Counted from the stretch's first letter, positions 10,498-21,539 are shown. The stretch is DNA of 64,000 nucleotides from Cristatella mucedo (GCA_009760855.2 WPIO01000076.1:1515501-1579500), one strand, 5' to 3'. A program made the numbers and translations. The notes: generated from the sequence alone by a model not told the origin.

Positions 10498-10950
10498 ATA
10501 AGAACATCCCCTCCATGGTGTTGGGAGAAATGGCATTCAAGAGCTTCAGGCGGAGGCGAGAATTAGACGGACTGGTGAATGCACCTCATGGTCGACAGGG
10601 ACCGTCAGGCTAACGAACTGCCGATCCATAAATGTTAGATCCGGCTGCTTTCCCCCTTACCCTTCACTGAGCCTCCAAAGAGCGTGCGAGCTTTGAGCAT
10701 CGGTCGTGCAGCCCCACACAAACCACTAAAGACACTCTCCTCTACAGAGGTGCGAGAAATGACAGTCGAGAGCTAAGCCTGAGGCGAGAATTGAACGGAC
10801 TGGTGAAGGCACTTTATGGTTGACAAGACACCGTCTCGCTCGACGAACTGCCGATAGAGTAATGCCGACTCCGGCTCCCTATTTCCCAACGTAGTCTCGA
10901 AAGTGTGTGCGGCCCTTGAACGGTCTGTGCACACCTACACGCTCGGCACG
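10498..10950. repeat. tandem duplication, unit about 227 bp
   Basis: The segment 10498-10724 is followed directly by a diverged copy at 10725-10950. They share GAGGCGAGAATTRRACGGAC, TGGTGAANGCAC and CGAACTGCCGAT in the same order and spacing. No coding potential was recognised. Confidence 0.6.
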
Positions 10951-11352
10951 AAAGGAACGCCACAAGAGGGCTCGAAGAGAATGACAGATGCAGCTGCGTC
11001 TTTGTAAAATGTCTGCACGACGCCCGTGTCCCTTAGGTATGCACGCATGCACTCTCGATTAATAATTCCGTTCTGCGAAAGTGCTAATGAAATATATTAT
11101 TGTTATTATCTCTCGTTCGCTTTTGTGCTCCAAGAGCCTCTCTTCCGACGAGCACTCTCTCCACGTCTCCTCTGGTTGTCTACAGTGCCGGCTCTTTGCT
11201 AATCCTTGGAGAGAGTCTCAGTTTATGTATGGATTACCTTCTCTACAAAGATTACCAAGAAGATTATCAAAAGAGATAAGTTATTAATTATGAAACAGTC
11301 GGTGTCACTGATTCACTTTGAATTGCTTATCGCTTCTTTTGGGAAGATATAC

Positions 11353-11431
11353 CTCAGTGGCTCATTCTCTCGGGTGAAGCGAATAATCTCGCCCTCCCAA
11401 GTTTTTTACTTGACCTCTGAAAAGCACCGAC
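11353..11431 (-). pseudogene. module X, exon b, decayed copy 1
   Basis: An acceptor (AATTAG) at 11432-11437 and a donor (GTATAT) at 11352-11347 bound a segment similar in DNA and protein to the intact exon b at 27393-27501 (VLFRGQVKNLGGRDYSLH here, VQWKAEVKNEAGGIFHYA there). A stop codon follows after PRE, so this copy is broken. The intron to exon a is 109 bp, against 106 bp in the other copy. Confidence 0.55.
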
Positions 11432-11540
11432 CTAATTAGGGCCTAGAGGGGCAAGTCAAGGGTGATCGCTGACCAATCGGGCGACAGCCGAGAAGAAGAG
11501 TGCGAGTGACTGCTGTGGCAAAACCCGGAACACAACATAC

Positions 11541-11723
11541 CGAGTTTGGTGTGGCAACTCAGTGAGCCATTTGCAATTGCTACGTCAATTCTAATCGCAT
11601 CGAGAGTTGAGGCTGATCCGTAATTGACTTTTGGGTTTCGCCGGAATCTATTTTTGGACACCACTACTTCGTAGATCAGGAAACTGAACTCTGCCATCTC
11701 TTTTCCGTCGTCGGCATACCAAG
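11541..11723 (-). pseudogene. module X, exon a, decayed copy 1
   Basis: On the minus strand an acceptor (AATTCGCAG) precedes WYADDGKEMAEFSFLIYEV and the exon ends at CTCG with donor GTATGT. The plus-strand copy at 27151-27286 has the same architecture (AAATTCACAG, then MFDDGDPTPDFFRIAFI, then CTCG and GTACGT). One base is missing before the donor relative to the other copy (CACACCAAACTCG versus GACATCCAAACTCG), which breaks the reading frame into exon b. The function is unknown. Confidence 0.55.
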
Positions 11724-12074
11724 CTGCGAATTGCTGAAGCAATGCAATCAGCCGCATCGTGAGTTGGCAAGCCGTGGTTGGGCAAGTCCGTGTAGATGGT
11801 CAAGTACTAAAGGCCGAATCGGATACTCGATGCTACCCGATGGACGCTCTCAGATGCGACGGATTTCTTTGAGCTTGCTAAATGAACGGTCACAACAGCC
11901 ATCTTATGCAGGTCTTTCGTAAGAAAAACGTGCAAGGCAATTCTAAATTTAAGAAAGGCAAATGCTCCATAAACTCACAATGAAAGACACGAGTTCGTGT
12001 GGTGTTTTTAGAGTGACGAATCGTGACATGTGATGCGAAATATCTTAAGTAATATATTTCATTATGCAACTCTG

Positions 12075-13135
12075 CTCCATCAAAGTCTGAACAATAGAAG
12101 TCTCTAAGGTGTAGGCATTACGACGAAGTTTGGTCTGGTTGAGTGCCTTGAGTCCCATCTTCCATTAAGAAACCAAATTTGGCATCAAGATCTATGAGCC
12201 GGAAAAACCTAGCTGTTTTTTCTTGTCGGAGATAGTCAGTGCTGTGCTAAATGATCCTGGAAATCTAGTCGCCTGCAGTGAGACCAGCATCTTGAGAAAG
12301 TTTTGCAGGCATCTTTGTCCTTCGGTGGATTCATCGTTCAACTGCAACTCCCCACAATTTACATCTCATTATGGCATTTAGTTGCGATTCGTGGCGCAGG
12401 TCTCCTTGCAGTCTTGACATCTCTAGAGGGTGAAGGTCACAAGGGACGTATTTGAGGTTCCTCTTTGAATGCAGTAATCTCTTCTGCAAGGCGTTCAATC
12501 TTCCTTAACATGCTGTACCAATTAATTTTGGTGCATAGCCATATATAAAAACATGGTTAGCCTGAATACATTAGCAAGAAAGAAGTTTATCGAATCATAC
12601 TTTCAAGATTTTTAATAAAATGAACTCAATTCAGTTGATGGGTGCATCATTCGGCATACGCTCCGTTACCATGTTGGCCAGTAAGACTGTGTAGCAGAAT
12701 CGTAGTTCCTAATTAAGCTTTATTGCCGGCATTGAAGTTCTCTTATATTATTTGCTTGAAGTTGTTGCTTCTCTACTTCAGTACCACCGTCTTCATGAGG
12801 CCGACTTGCACCATGCCTTTCTCCGCCTTCAGTAATTCGGAAGCAGGACTCGGCCCTGCCGCTCGGGTCGAGGCTAATTTGAGTACCAGCTGGTCGCTGC
12901 AGTTGAGGAACAGACCAAGCAGCAGCAGCAGCACCTAACATCTAAACGCTGGAAGGGGTACACGACATTACACTTTGCATTCAAATAAGCCACAAGCCTG
13001 TCACTAGGCGATTCGTCACTTTGGCCATGGGTTCGAGTCGTGCAGCATGTAATTTTCATTTCTTGCATCCCGTGACCGGCGAAATCTATGCTGTCATACA
13101 TGAATAAAGCTCCAGCATTTTGGTTTTTTGTAATG
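12075..13135. repeat. duplicated block A, copy 2
   Basis: Direct copy of 8770-10258 lacking its 400-bp central part. The ends match at CTGAACAA-AGAA near 12086 and AAGCTCCAGCATTTTGGTTT near 13110. It is joined on its right to block C (13130-13850). Confidence 0.75.
12770..12935 (-). pseudogene. CS-domain-like exon, copy A2 (broken)
   Basis: The minus strand encodes LLLGLFLNCSDQLVLKLAS, then PASELLKAEKGMVQVGLMKT and VVLK followed by a stop where the other copies have Q-K-W or Q-S-W. The conserved tryptophan is therefore lost and this copy looks non-functional. Confidence 0.45.
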
Positions 13136-13850
13136 GCATGCTGTAAGTTACTAACTTAAGCCGTCCATCTTCCGAACCTGAGCGAAAATGAAAGCGTCGA
13201 TTAGTTTGGTAGGAACTCGATGAATTGAGTTGCTCAGCATTACCATCTGGGGCACGGCTGGAAGTGATGCATTGCAGTCGGCAGAAGAATAAAATATGCC
13301 GTGGGTTGAATATGTAGATGCGCGTTCATACCATTACTTGCCCGAACGGCCAATAAGCAACATTTTTCATTTTTTGGTATCACTTTCTACCGCCAGCATT
13401 TCCAGCTCAGAAGAGATTATTCGTCAGGCGGCTGGCTGGGTAAGAACACGACTCTACGCTTAATCACGGTTTGGTCAAAAGTAAACTGTTCTTCGTTAAA
13501 GATTTTGATCGCGAAAAAATACAACAACTGTATTGCAATTTGAACGCTCATTTAATCATCAATTGCGTGACATTTCTTGAACACGCCGAGCAGACGAGAC
13601 AGCTTGTAGTTTGGGACAAGGCAGCAGAAACCCATCTGAAGAATGTATCATGCTGAGATGGGACTACTGGCGCCTTCAATCCACTGCAATCCATTGGCGC
13701 CTTCAATCGCAAAGATCACTCTCCTGCCACTGACTTTTCTCCTGCCCTCTGGTCACTCTCCTGACCCTGAAGGCCGAGAACTTCACTAAAAAAGTTTCGT
13801 AAAAGTTAATCCATTGTAATTCTTGTTCGAATTAAAAGCTACGTCTGCCT
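13130..13850. repeat. low-copy repeat block C, copy C1 (right part only)
   Basis: Matches 16790-17470 in order and orientation, including TTGCAGTCGGCAGAAGAA, ACACGCCGAGCAGACGAGA, CTCCTGCCCTCTGGTCACTC and CTGAAGGCC. A third copy is at 43970-44220. No reading frame is conserved between the copies, so it is probably non-coding. Confidence 0.7.
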
Positions 13851-14214
13851 AGGGCTGATGCAAAATTCACAGATCTTAGCAAGAGGAGTAACATCTAGCA
13901 ATGCATTTGAAGTACGATTACGGAGCGATCCTACATACAACCTATAATATCCATATAATATAATACTTACCATATAATACTCCAGGTTACTAACAACCGG
14001 CTCATCTAACGCAGCAGCCGACAAGGAAAACCCAGCAGCACGAAGCGATAAGTGTATGCGTGTTCATAGGCAGGTCATTTCAAGGCTACGGCACTAATCC
14101 TTTGGTAAAAAAATGGCCATCTTGATTGCCAGCTACAATCCAGGAGCAATTAAACTCAACATCACATTTTATTTGCTAAGCCGGCAGTACTTTATTAGGA
14201 CAAGTGGAGCAGCA

Positions 14215-14700
14215 TGCACAAGCCTGCTGAGCAAGTTATAAGTAATGGCATGCAGCACCTAGCAGCAGCAGCACTAGTCAGCAGCAAGGAGCAGCAGCAC
14301 CAGGGAGCACAGCACTGGCCAGCAGTAGCACGAGTACCAGCAGGGAGCAGCAGCAGAAAGCATCAGCAGGAGCAGGGAGCAGCAGCCCTAAACAGCAGCA
14401 AAGCTCTGCTGCAGCAACACTAAGGTGCAGCAGCAACACTAGGGTGCAGCAGCACCGGTGAGCAGTAGCAGGGAGCAGCTCTCAGTAGCAGGAGCCCATG
14501 GGAGCAGCAGCACCAGGAAGCAGAGAGCAGTAGCAGGCAGCAACAGGGAGTAGCAGCAGCACTATGGAGCAGGAGCAAAGAGCAGCAACAGGAAGCAGCA
14601 ACAGGAAGCAGCAACAACAAGCAGCAGCAGGAAGCAGCAGCAACAGGAAGCAGCAGCAACAAGCAGCAGCAGCCATATGAGCAGCAGCAGTACTAGTGAT
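14215..14700. repeat. degenerate (AGC)n-rich tract
   Basis: About 480 bases dominated by GCAGCA, GGAGCA and AGCAAC triplets with many interruptions. Long leucine-rich or glutamine-rich frames across it are by-products of the repeat. Confidence 0.9.
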
Positions 14701-14734
14701 CAGGAGCCCTAGTAGCTGCAGGAAGCAGCAGTTG

Positions 14735-15040
14735 TTATGCCAGTTCGAAGTAAATTCCAGGCTTCGGGAGCATTCAAACCAAAGGCAGGGTCTCCAATCG
14801 ACTTGACAATCGTAGGATGCATTCAGACTAGAAACAGAAAAGCTGGTGGTAGGACACAGGACTTGGTCTGGTGGGAGAGTGGATCTCATAGGAAGGTTGA
14901 AGCCAAAGAATGAAGGGTCCTGAAAGTAAGTGACCTTAAAGTCGATGCTCTGCATTGTTTGCCTGGAAACCAGCGCAGGTCGGGGGAAGTGGTGTGATGT
15001 GGCATCTGTGCTGCTCAAGACAGAGACAAGCCTAGCTTGC
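14735..15040 (-). mobile_element. family A retrotransposon fragment
   Basis: The minus strand matches the conserved C-terminal region of family A: GGCTTGTCTCTGTC, CACATCACACCACTTCC and GACTTTAAGGTC correspond to the CRERRSCHITPLL and IDFKVL region. It is frameshifted. A plus-strand piece of the same family begins about 300 bases to the right, so the two are in opposite orientation. Confidence 0.65.
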
Positions 15041-15229
15041 CTTTGCACACTGATATCGGGCACAATACAAAAAAGGAAGGTAGCATAAAAACAAACTTGT
15101 ACTCACTCCTTGGCCTAGGGGGCCTCACATCATCACCACCAGCTGCCTCGCCAACTTCTGTGGGCAGCACACACAAACCCTTGACCTGGGGTGCTAAGAA
15201 AGCACCAGATTGCCTCGTGCAAGGGTAGA

Positions 15230-15280
15230 TCCAGTGGGGGGGGGGTGGGGTGGGGTCGCGGAGGGAGGGAGGGGCGGCGT
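15230..15280 (+). repeat. G-run (G-quadruplex-like) tract
   Basis: A run of about ten G followed by GTGGGGTGGGG and GGAGGGAGGGAGGGG. Four or more closely spaced G-runs could form a G-quadruplex. It lies between two oppositely oriented family A fragments. Confidence 0.6.
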
Positions 15281-15324
15281 CCAAGTCATTGAAAGCTGGC
15301 CAGGAACCGGCATCCAAACGACTC

Positions 15325-15775
15325 AGCATCGCACCACCTGAAATCTAGCTGTTTACCTGTACCTCGTACAAATCTCAAATCCTTTGGAGACCGGGCCTCT
15401 AGTTCGTATGCTCCCAAAGCCTGGAACTCAGTCCTTAGTTGCATAGCGACATCTCGTGACTGGTCCAAATTGAAAAAGAAACAGCAATTGCATCTATTTA
15501 TAACAGCATTTAATGGGTATAGGGAATTTTTTCTTTATGAGCTTAGGCGTGATAACTTTGTGTGCATGCTGCCACTAACCATACTTGCATGCTGAACCTG
15601 CGCATTTCACCCCTAACCATGCTATTATTGTTAATTGAACATGCTACTACTAACCATTCGATCACGCTTCCTTGGCAGCACATGTGAAGTGCCTTGACAG
15701 AGATTGAGTTCTCTGAGCTTGCTATATCAAATGCATTATTAATATTATTATTGCTATTATTATGCATTCGTTGAA
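15325..15775 (+). mobile_element. family A retrotransposon 3' fragment
   Basis: Shows CTTTGGAGACCGGGCCT and TCGTATGCTCCCAAAGCCTGG (the GDR.FSSYAPKAW region). The full 3' UTR follows (CATGCTGCCACTAACCA, TTGACAGAGATTGAGTTCTC) with a diverged (ATT)n tail. The frame is disrupted. Confidence 0.8.
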
Positions 15776-15839
15776 TGCCGGTTTTCTGTCCGAAAGCATG
15801 CAGAGAAGACAATGCCAACAAGGTTATCAGATCGAATTC

Positions 15840-16151
15840 TTATCTCAGCGTGCGGAGCTGAGCTGACTTGATCAATCGAGCACGAGACAACAAGGCAAAA
15901 CCTTGGCAAGGGGCCGAACCGCCAGTAGTAAGCTGTGTCTGGCTCAGACGCGAAGCTGTTGCTGCAGCTGCTTGTGAAGGTATTTGCAGCCGAGCCGATG
16001 TCGCTGCCTCTTCCACTTGAACCGTCGTCCGGGCCTTGCGGCTCGCACTGCAGCTTTCGCTGTCACACTGGCTCGTGGACGGCGAGAGGGGCTGGTATCT
16101 TGAGTAAGTTACTGGATCACGTGCATCGGATCTGCAGTGGATAACGTGCAC
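15840..16151 (-). pseudogene. block E, GC-rich open segment, short copy
   Basis: A 103-codon minus-strand frame. Its C-terminal part (about 15840-15960) is related in DNA to the end of the 208-codon frame at 44483-45109, with GAGCTGACTTG and CGTGCGAGATAACA-like stretches in the same order. Both copies are followed on their right by block C sequence. Coding status is uncertain and no domain was recognised. Confidence 0.3.
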
Positions 16152-17470
16152 AGAGCCGTTGCTACCTTCAAAGCCGATGTCAGGCTGTCATTTCAAGGAG
16201 CCGATGGGGCTAAATGGCCCAAGCTGTGTTCTGCCGTCCGATAGGCACTCAGGGTCGGTCGAACGTTCAAGAAATGAGTGGCGAGTTACCCGAAATGGCT
16301 GCAGTCTTCTGCGGTACGGCTGCCGATCGGGGCTACTGCCTTGGATCGTCTGAGGTCGTGCCATTTGCGCTTTGTGTTTTTGTGACTAGCTCTTCACCGA
16401 CTGTAAGCAAACGAAGTATTATTTCGTATCCTCTTTTTGTGTTATTATTTTCAAGTATTATTTTGTGTTATTTCGTCAGCAAGCGAACGAGATGAGAAGT
16501 TTAGTTTGAATATACGTCGCTCCTCTAGTTTTCTCAAAAAATAAATCTCGATTCAGGCGCTTAGCCTATGCTGCTGGGCTCGATCCCTTGACCTTTTTCA
16601 CCCCTAAACATGGAGCCAAGCACCCAGTAGCGATGGCCTAATGAGGAGACAGCAGAAAATGCAGCGGGCCATCAATGCGAGGAAAACGCTTAACTTCTAC
16701 ATGTAATCACCTGCAACTCAACAACGCCACAATTCTGAAGTCGGTGCCTCGGCAGATAGCTTTCTGGAGCCCACTTACAAAGCAAGAGTGGCTTTTGGCG
16801 TGCATTCCGTAAGTCGCTAACATGAGTTGTCCATCTTCAGAAACGGAACGAAAGTGAGAGGCGTAGCATAGTAAGGCAGGAGGGGTCAAGGCAGAGAGTT
16901 GCGCAGCAGTAGCAGACCGGGCAGTAATAGGCTGGAAACGATGCGTGGCAGTCGGCAGAAGAAGAGAAGATGCCGTGCGTTAAATATTGTCGATGCGTGT
17001 TCCTATCGCAGCTTGCCCGCATGAGCCCCACAAATGCACCATTTAATATTTTGGCGTCACTTTCTATGGCCAGCCTTTTTAGCTCACAAGAAATTATCTG
17101 GTTGTTAGAAAGCCAGGCGTATAGCTGAGTCACACATGATTCCGCTTTACTAAAGATTTCAATCACGAAAAACTACAACAACTGTAGAGTTATTTGAACG
17201 TATATCCAATAAAATTTTCGACATGTCAAGAACACGCCGAGCGGATGAGATAGCTTGTAGTTGGATACAAGGCATCAGGGATCCATCCCAAGAATGTACC
17301 ATCGTTAGATAGGACGCCCACGATCCACTGCTGCCCAAGGATCAATCTCCTGCCCCTGACCTCTCTCCTGCCCTCTGGTCACTCTTCTGCTCCTGAAGGC
17401 CAAGCAACTTCACTTGTAACAGCTTTTCAAAAGTAAATTCATCGCACTTTTAGTTCCGATAAAAAGCAGC
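16130..17470. repeat. low-copy repeat block C, copy C2 (most complete)
   Basis: The left part (CAGTGGAT, CTTCAAAGCCGATGTCAGG, TCGAACGTTCAAGAAATGAG) recurs at 43070-43230 and 45355-45510. The middle (GATTCAGGCGCTTAGCCTATGC, CGCCACAATTCTGAAG) recurs at 43735-43930. The right part recurs at 13130-13850. At about 1.3 kb and four copies in this window it is either a non-autonomous repeat or an old segmental duplication. Confidence 0.7.
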
Positions 17471-17885
17471 AAAATTGTCCAACGAGTCTCCAAAGCACCG
17501 ATCGGTGTCTACTTCTGACAGAAGTTGGGCACCGGATGTTGTCTATCGTACCCCAGAGACTAACTGAACTAAAGGCAGACAAGATTAGATTGTTGATGCC
17601 ATTCCAATACTGAAAATGATAAGAGGAAGTCACAATTGTTCACACAACGGCTCAGGGATTTCTGATCATCCCTGTGTCGGGTGTAGTAATTTGTTTCTCG
17701 TATGAGATCGTTTCAAATCTGTTACCGTAGCACTACGGCTAAAGGCGCTCGTCTGCCTCAAGCCAAGTGAAGTGCTGACGAGCTGAATGTATGAAAAGCA
17801 ACGAGTTTTGACGACGCTTGAAAGTCCATCTCATTTGGTGGGACGCGGTTTGGCAGGGAAAACAAAGTTAAGGTAGCAAACGACA

Positions 17886-17893
17886 GCGTAGAC
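17886..17893. repeat. hAT target-site duplication, left
   Basis: GCGTAGAC directly precedes the left terminal inverted repeat and recurs at 21540-21547 directly after the right one. An 8-bp duplication is the hallmark of hAT insertion. Confidence 0.8.
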
Positions 17894-18232
17894 CACGGGT
17901 GTCCAACACGTGGCCCGCGGGCCACAACCCGGCCCGCCGAGGTCTTCTATGCGGCCCGCAACGTTATCCCAAAAATATTTGTCACTCCATGCTTTTTGTT
18001 AACTTTTAATCATTACAAACGGCGATATAAGGCGCTGTGATGTACTTCACGCGCGTGAAGCGTGAAGGTGTCCGAATGGCTATTTTCACGTGAAGGTGAA
18101 ATAATCGATTTATTTTGCTAGCCGTCATGTGAACATTTTTGCGTGAAGGGGTAATGTATTTGTGCTACAGCGGCGCCATTACGATCACATTTATAACGCT
18201 TCCGCAAGCGGAATTAACTGTTTCACACTGTG

Positions 18233-19200
18233 GATAATAATAATAATAATAATAATACTGCACTTGATAAAGCGCCCACAGAGAACTTAATCTCTTTCTA
18301 GGCGCTTTACATTTGCTGCAAAGGGAAATGCAATTGAATGGTAGATAAAATCATGCTTGAATAACAAACAAAAAGAATAATATAGTTAGGGGTGACAACA
18401 ACAAGCCCGAATTTTAGCAATGTTGTGAAGCTGAAAATAGACAGATTTGACTGTGGAGCTGATATGGTCGTCGAATGAGAGGTCGCTTTGGAATATGACA
18501 CCTAGATTTCGAGCTGATTCGACAGGAGATATGCTGGCAGAACCAATTTTTAGAGACAGCCTTTCCAATCCCTGGATCACACTGGGTTTGCCCATAACTA
18601 GTAAGTTTGTTTTATCGTCGTTTAGTTTTAGAAAATTTGCTGCCATCCATCTGCGGATGCCATCAATGCATGCAGCAAGTGAGTTGAGAGAATTTGAGGT
18701 GCTCGAAGGCTGGGAGGGATCAAAGCAAAGGTACAACTGAGTGTCATCCGCATAGAAGTGAAAGCCTAGATTGTTTTTGGCAATCACATCAGCAATAGGG
18801 CGAATATAAACCGTGAAAAGAACCAGACCTAGCACGAAGCCCTGAGGTACTCCATGTTTCAGAGGTACTTCAGATGATCTTTGTCCATTCACGTCAATAC
18901 TCTGGAGTCTCCCACTGAGATAGGACCTGAACCACTGCAGAGCAGTGCCAGTGATGCCCAGGCGAGATGAGAGGCGCTATAGAAGAACTTTGTAATCGAT
19001 GGAATCAAAAGCTGCCGAAAGATCAAGCAAAACAAGCAGAGACACTCTACCCATGTCTGCATTCCTAAGTAGGTCGTTGTATACCCTAAGCAATGCTGAC
19101 TCTGTGGAGTGATTAGCTCTAAAGCCAGACTGGAACTTACTAGCCAGGTGTGAGGTTTCGATAGAAAAAAAGAGCCGTTTCTCAGCTGCTGCACGAACTG
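18233..19200 (-). mobile_element. family A retrotransposon nested in the hAT element
   Basis: The minus strand carries a nearly open RT region: FQSGFRANHSTESALLRV near 19110-19170, then LDLSAAFDSIDYKVLL with one stop near 18976, GVPQGFVLGLVLFTVY, and the intact catalytic box FYADDTQLYLCF near 18730-18765. After NIAKIRAC (about 18415) the sequence jumps directly into the 3' UTR (CACCCCTAACTATATTATT) and ends with GGGCGCTTTATCAAGTGC and (ATT)n. About 0.5 kb of the conserved C-terminal domain is therefore deleted. The insertion postdates the hAT. Confidence 0.9.
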
Positions 19201-19330
19201 GAATCAGTCAGGTAGGTTTTTCAAAATACGCGTATTTCTCAACTTACTTAACTGATACTAAGATATTGCTGCGATAAAATATAAATTAAACAATTTGTAA
19301 CTGATCTGTTTTCTTATTTCACAGAGAAAA

Positions 19331-21143
19331 ATGGTAGTGAATGTGAATACTAGCAAAAAACGAAAAATTGACGCAGAAGGAAGACTTTTCAAAGCATCTT
19401 GGACTGTAGACTATTTTGTAATGTAACGCTTCGGTAGGATAATGTGCCTAATATGCCAAGAAACAATTGCCGTTGCAAAGGAGTACAATGTTAGGTGACA
19501 TTTTTTAGCAAAGCATGGCGACAGGTACAACAGCCTGACTGGTCAACTTCGAATTGATCGCGTGAACTCGTTGAAACAGAGCGCCATTGGACAGCAGTCA
19601 TTATTTACAGCAGTCAGCAACAAGTCTGAGGCTTCAACCAAAGTAAGTTTTTTAATAGCTGAAGCTATAGCTAAGCGGGGGGGGGAGCATTTTCCCATGG
19701 TGAATTTGTTAAGGAGTGCCTCAGGCTGTTAACTGGTGTGGTCTGTCCAGAAAAGAAGTCAGAAGTAGAGAAAGTCAGTCTTTCTCATCAAATGGTTGCG
19801 AGAAGAGTTGACGAGCTCGCATTCAACATGGAAGAAAGTCTCACTAAAGGACTTGCTGAATGCAAATTTTATTTTCATGCGCTCGACGAAAGCACGGACA
19901 ATAGCGATACGGCTCAACTGTCAGTGTTTGTACGCGGAGTAACAGGAGAGTTTGTCATTATCGAAGAACTGCTGGATTCCGAACTGTTGGGTGTTCAATG
20001 AAAGGCACTACAACGGGGAGGGATATTTTGGATCAGGTCAAGAGGGTCCTCACAAAATTTAATCTTCCTGAAACTAAATTGATTGGTTTAACCACAGACG
20101 GAGCCCCTTCAATGACAGGTAGACACAATGGATTTGTATCTTTAATGGTAAAATTAGTACCTCACAAAATTGTCAGTCATCACTGCATCATCCACCAAGA
20201 ACAGCTATGTGCAAAGGTCTTGAGTATGCAACATGTAATGGACAATGTAGTTTCAACAGTCAATGTGATAAGGTCTCGTGCGCTAAACCACAGACAATTT
20301 CAGGCTTTCCTTGAAGAGTTGGGATCAGATCTTTGTGATGTCATTTATTTCTGCCAAGTCCGTCGGCTAAGTAGGGCAAACACGTTAGCCAGGTTTTGGT
20401 CACTTCGAGACGAAATAAGAGCATTTATGACAGAAAAGGGAAAAGATGTTGGCTTCCTCAATGACCAGCAGTGGTTGAATGACTTGGCTTTTTTGGTGGT
20501 CATGACCAAACATCTTGCAGATCTTAATGTCAAACTCCAAGGTAAGGATCAACTGTTCCATAAAATGTATGAGTGTGTTGTCGCGTTTGCGCAAAATCTG
20601 AAACTTTTCCGGAAACACTTAGATAAGAAGAAACTGTTACATTTAACAACACTAGCAAAAAGATCGCCTGAAACGCTGGCTCATATGAAGTACTCCGCTC
20701 TTGTTAGCAAACTTGTTGAAGAATTCGAAGAGAGGTTTCAGGATTTCCAACAACATGCCGATGACATGAACATGATTAGTAATCCATTTAATATCGATCC
20801 CTCTGATGCACCTGATGAATTTCAACTCAAACTAATCGACATTCATAATGACAGCAATTTAAAAACTGCTTATGATGAGCATGACCTTGTTACCTTTTAC
20901 AAGCAGTATGTTTCATCGGAGTCTATTCTTAACCTAGCCAAACATGCTCGCAGGTATATTGCACTTTTTGGCAGCACATATTGCTGTTAACAGCTTTTTT
21001 CCAGACTGAAAAATATGAAAGCAAAGACTCGATCCGTTCTTACAGATGAATATTTATCAGGAATCCTTAGAATTGCCACACCCACTGTTGCAGCAGATGT
21101 TGACTTTGTATGCAAACAGAAACAATGCCAAATATCTCATTGA
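19331..21143 (+). pseudogene. hAT transposase (BED finger, GTF2IRD2/ZBED5-like), decayed
   Basis: From ATG 19331 a BED-type zinc finger is visible (CLICQETIAV, then H-x4-H in HFLAKH) with two in-frame stops. The transposase core follows: LSHQMVARRVDELAFNMEES, FHALDESTDNSDTAQLSVFV, a frameshift near 19990, LIGLTTDGAPSMTGRHNGFV, HHCIIHQEQLCAKVL and VIRSRALNHRQF. The C-terminal dimerisation region (NLAKHARRYIALFGSTYCC, a TAA at 20988, then QLFSRLKNMKAKTRSVLTDE and LRIATP) ends at 21143. The 330-codon middle segment is intact, so decay is moderate. Cut-and-paste transposition is the family function; this copy is dead. Confidence 0.92.
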
Positions 21144-21539
21144 TGCCTGCAGTGCAGAAGACATTGAATACCTGTGGCATTTAATTAATCCGAAGACATT
21201 AATATTACGCGAGTCCTTGTCATGTAATTTTGCAAGTTTTATAAGTTTCTGTCTTCATGTTGTTAAAATAAAAATCCAAAATTAAAAGATTGGCCATAAT
21301 ATCTATCGAATTATTTTCCAGGACACATGATTAAATTTTTATTATTTATTATTTTTAATTAAAATTATGCTAAAAAATACTATTGCATTGCGTTTTATTT
21401 GTTAAATATAATAGTAATAGTCATACTAAATTACGGTCTTTTTTTCTGATGCGCTCAACTACGCCAACTTACATGTGGCCCCGGATCTTTTAAATTTTTT
21501 TAATGTGGCCCCCCCAACGCAAAAAGGTTGGACATCCCT

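Larger units (their letters stand above)
17894..21539 (+). mobile_element. hAT (Charlie/ZBED5-like) DNA transposon with nested retroelement
   Basis: Bounded by imperfect terminal inverted repeats: CACGGGTGTCCAAC on the left, and AGGGATGTCCAAC read inward on the right. The flanking 8-bp duplication is GCGTAGAC. Subterminal GGCCCGCGGGCCACA is typical of Charlie-type elements. The body contains a decayed BED-finger hAT transposase (19331-21143). A family A retroelement in minus orientation sits at about 18233-19200. The total is 3,646 bp, about 2.7 kb without the insertion. Confidence 0.9.

Noticed and set aside
14420-15063. Leucine/cysteine-rich minus-strand frames of 80 and 193 codons
   Set aside because: They read through the AGC tract and an inverted family A fragment; the composition is dictated by the repeat.
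16159-16495. Plus-strand frames across block C2
   Set aside because: Not conserved in the other copies of the block.
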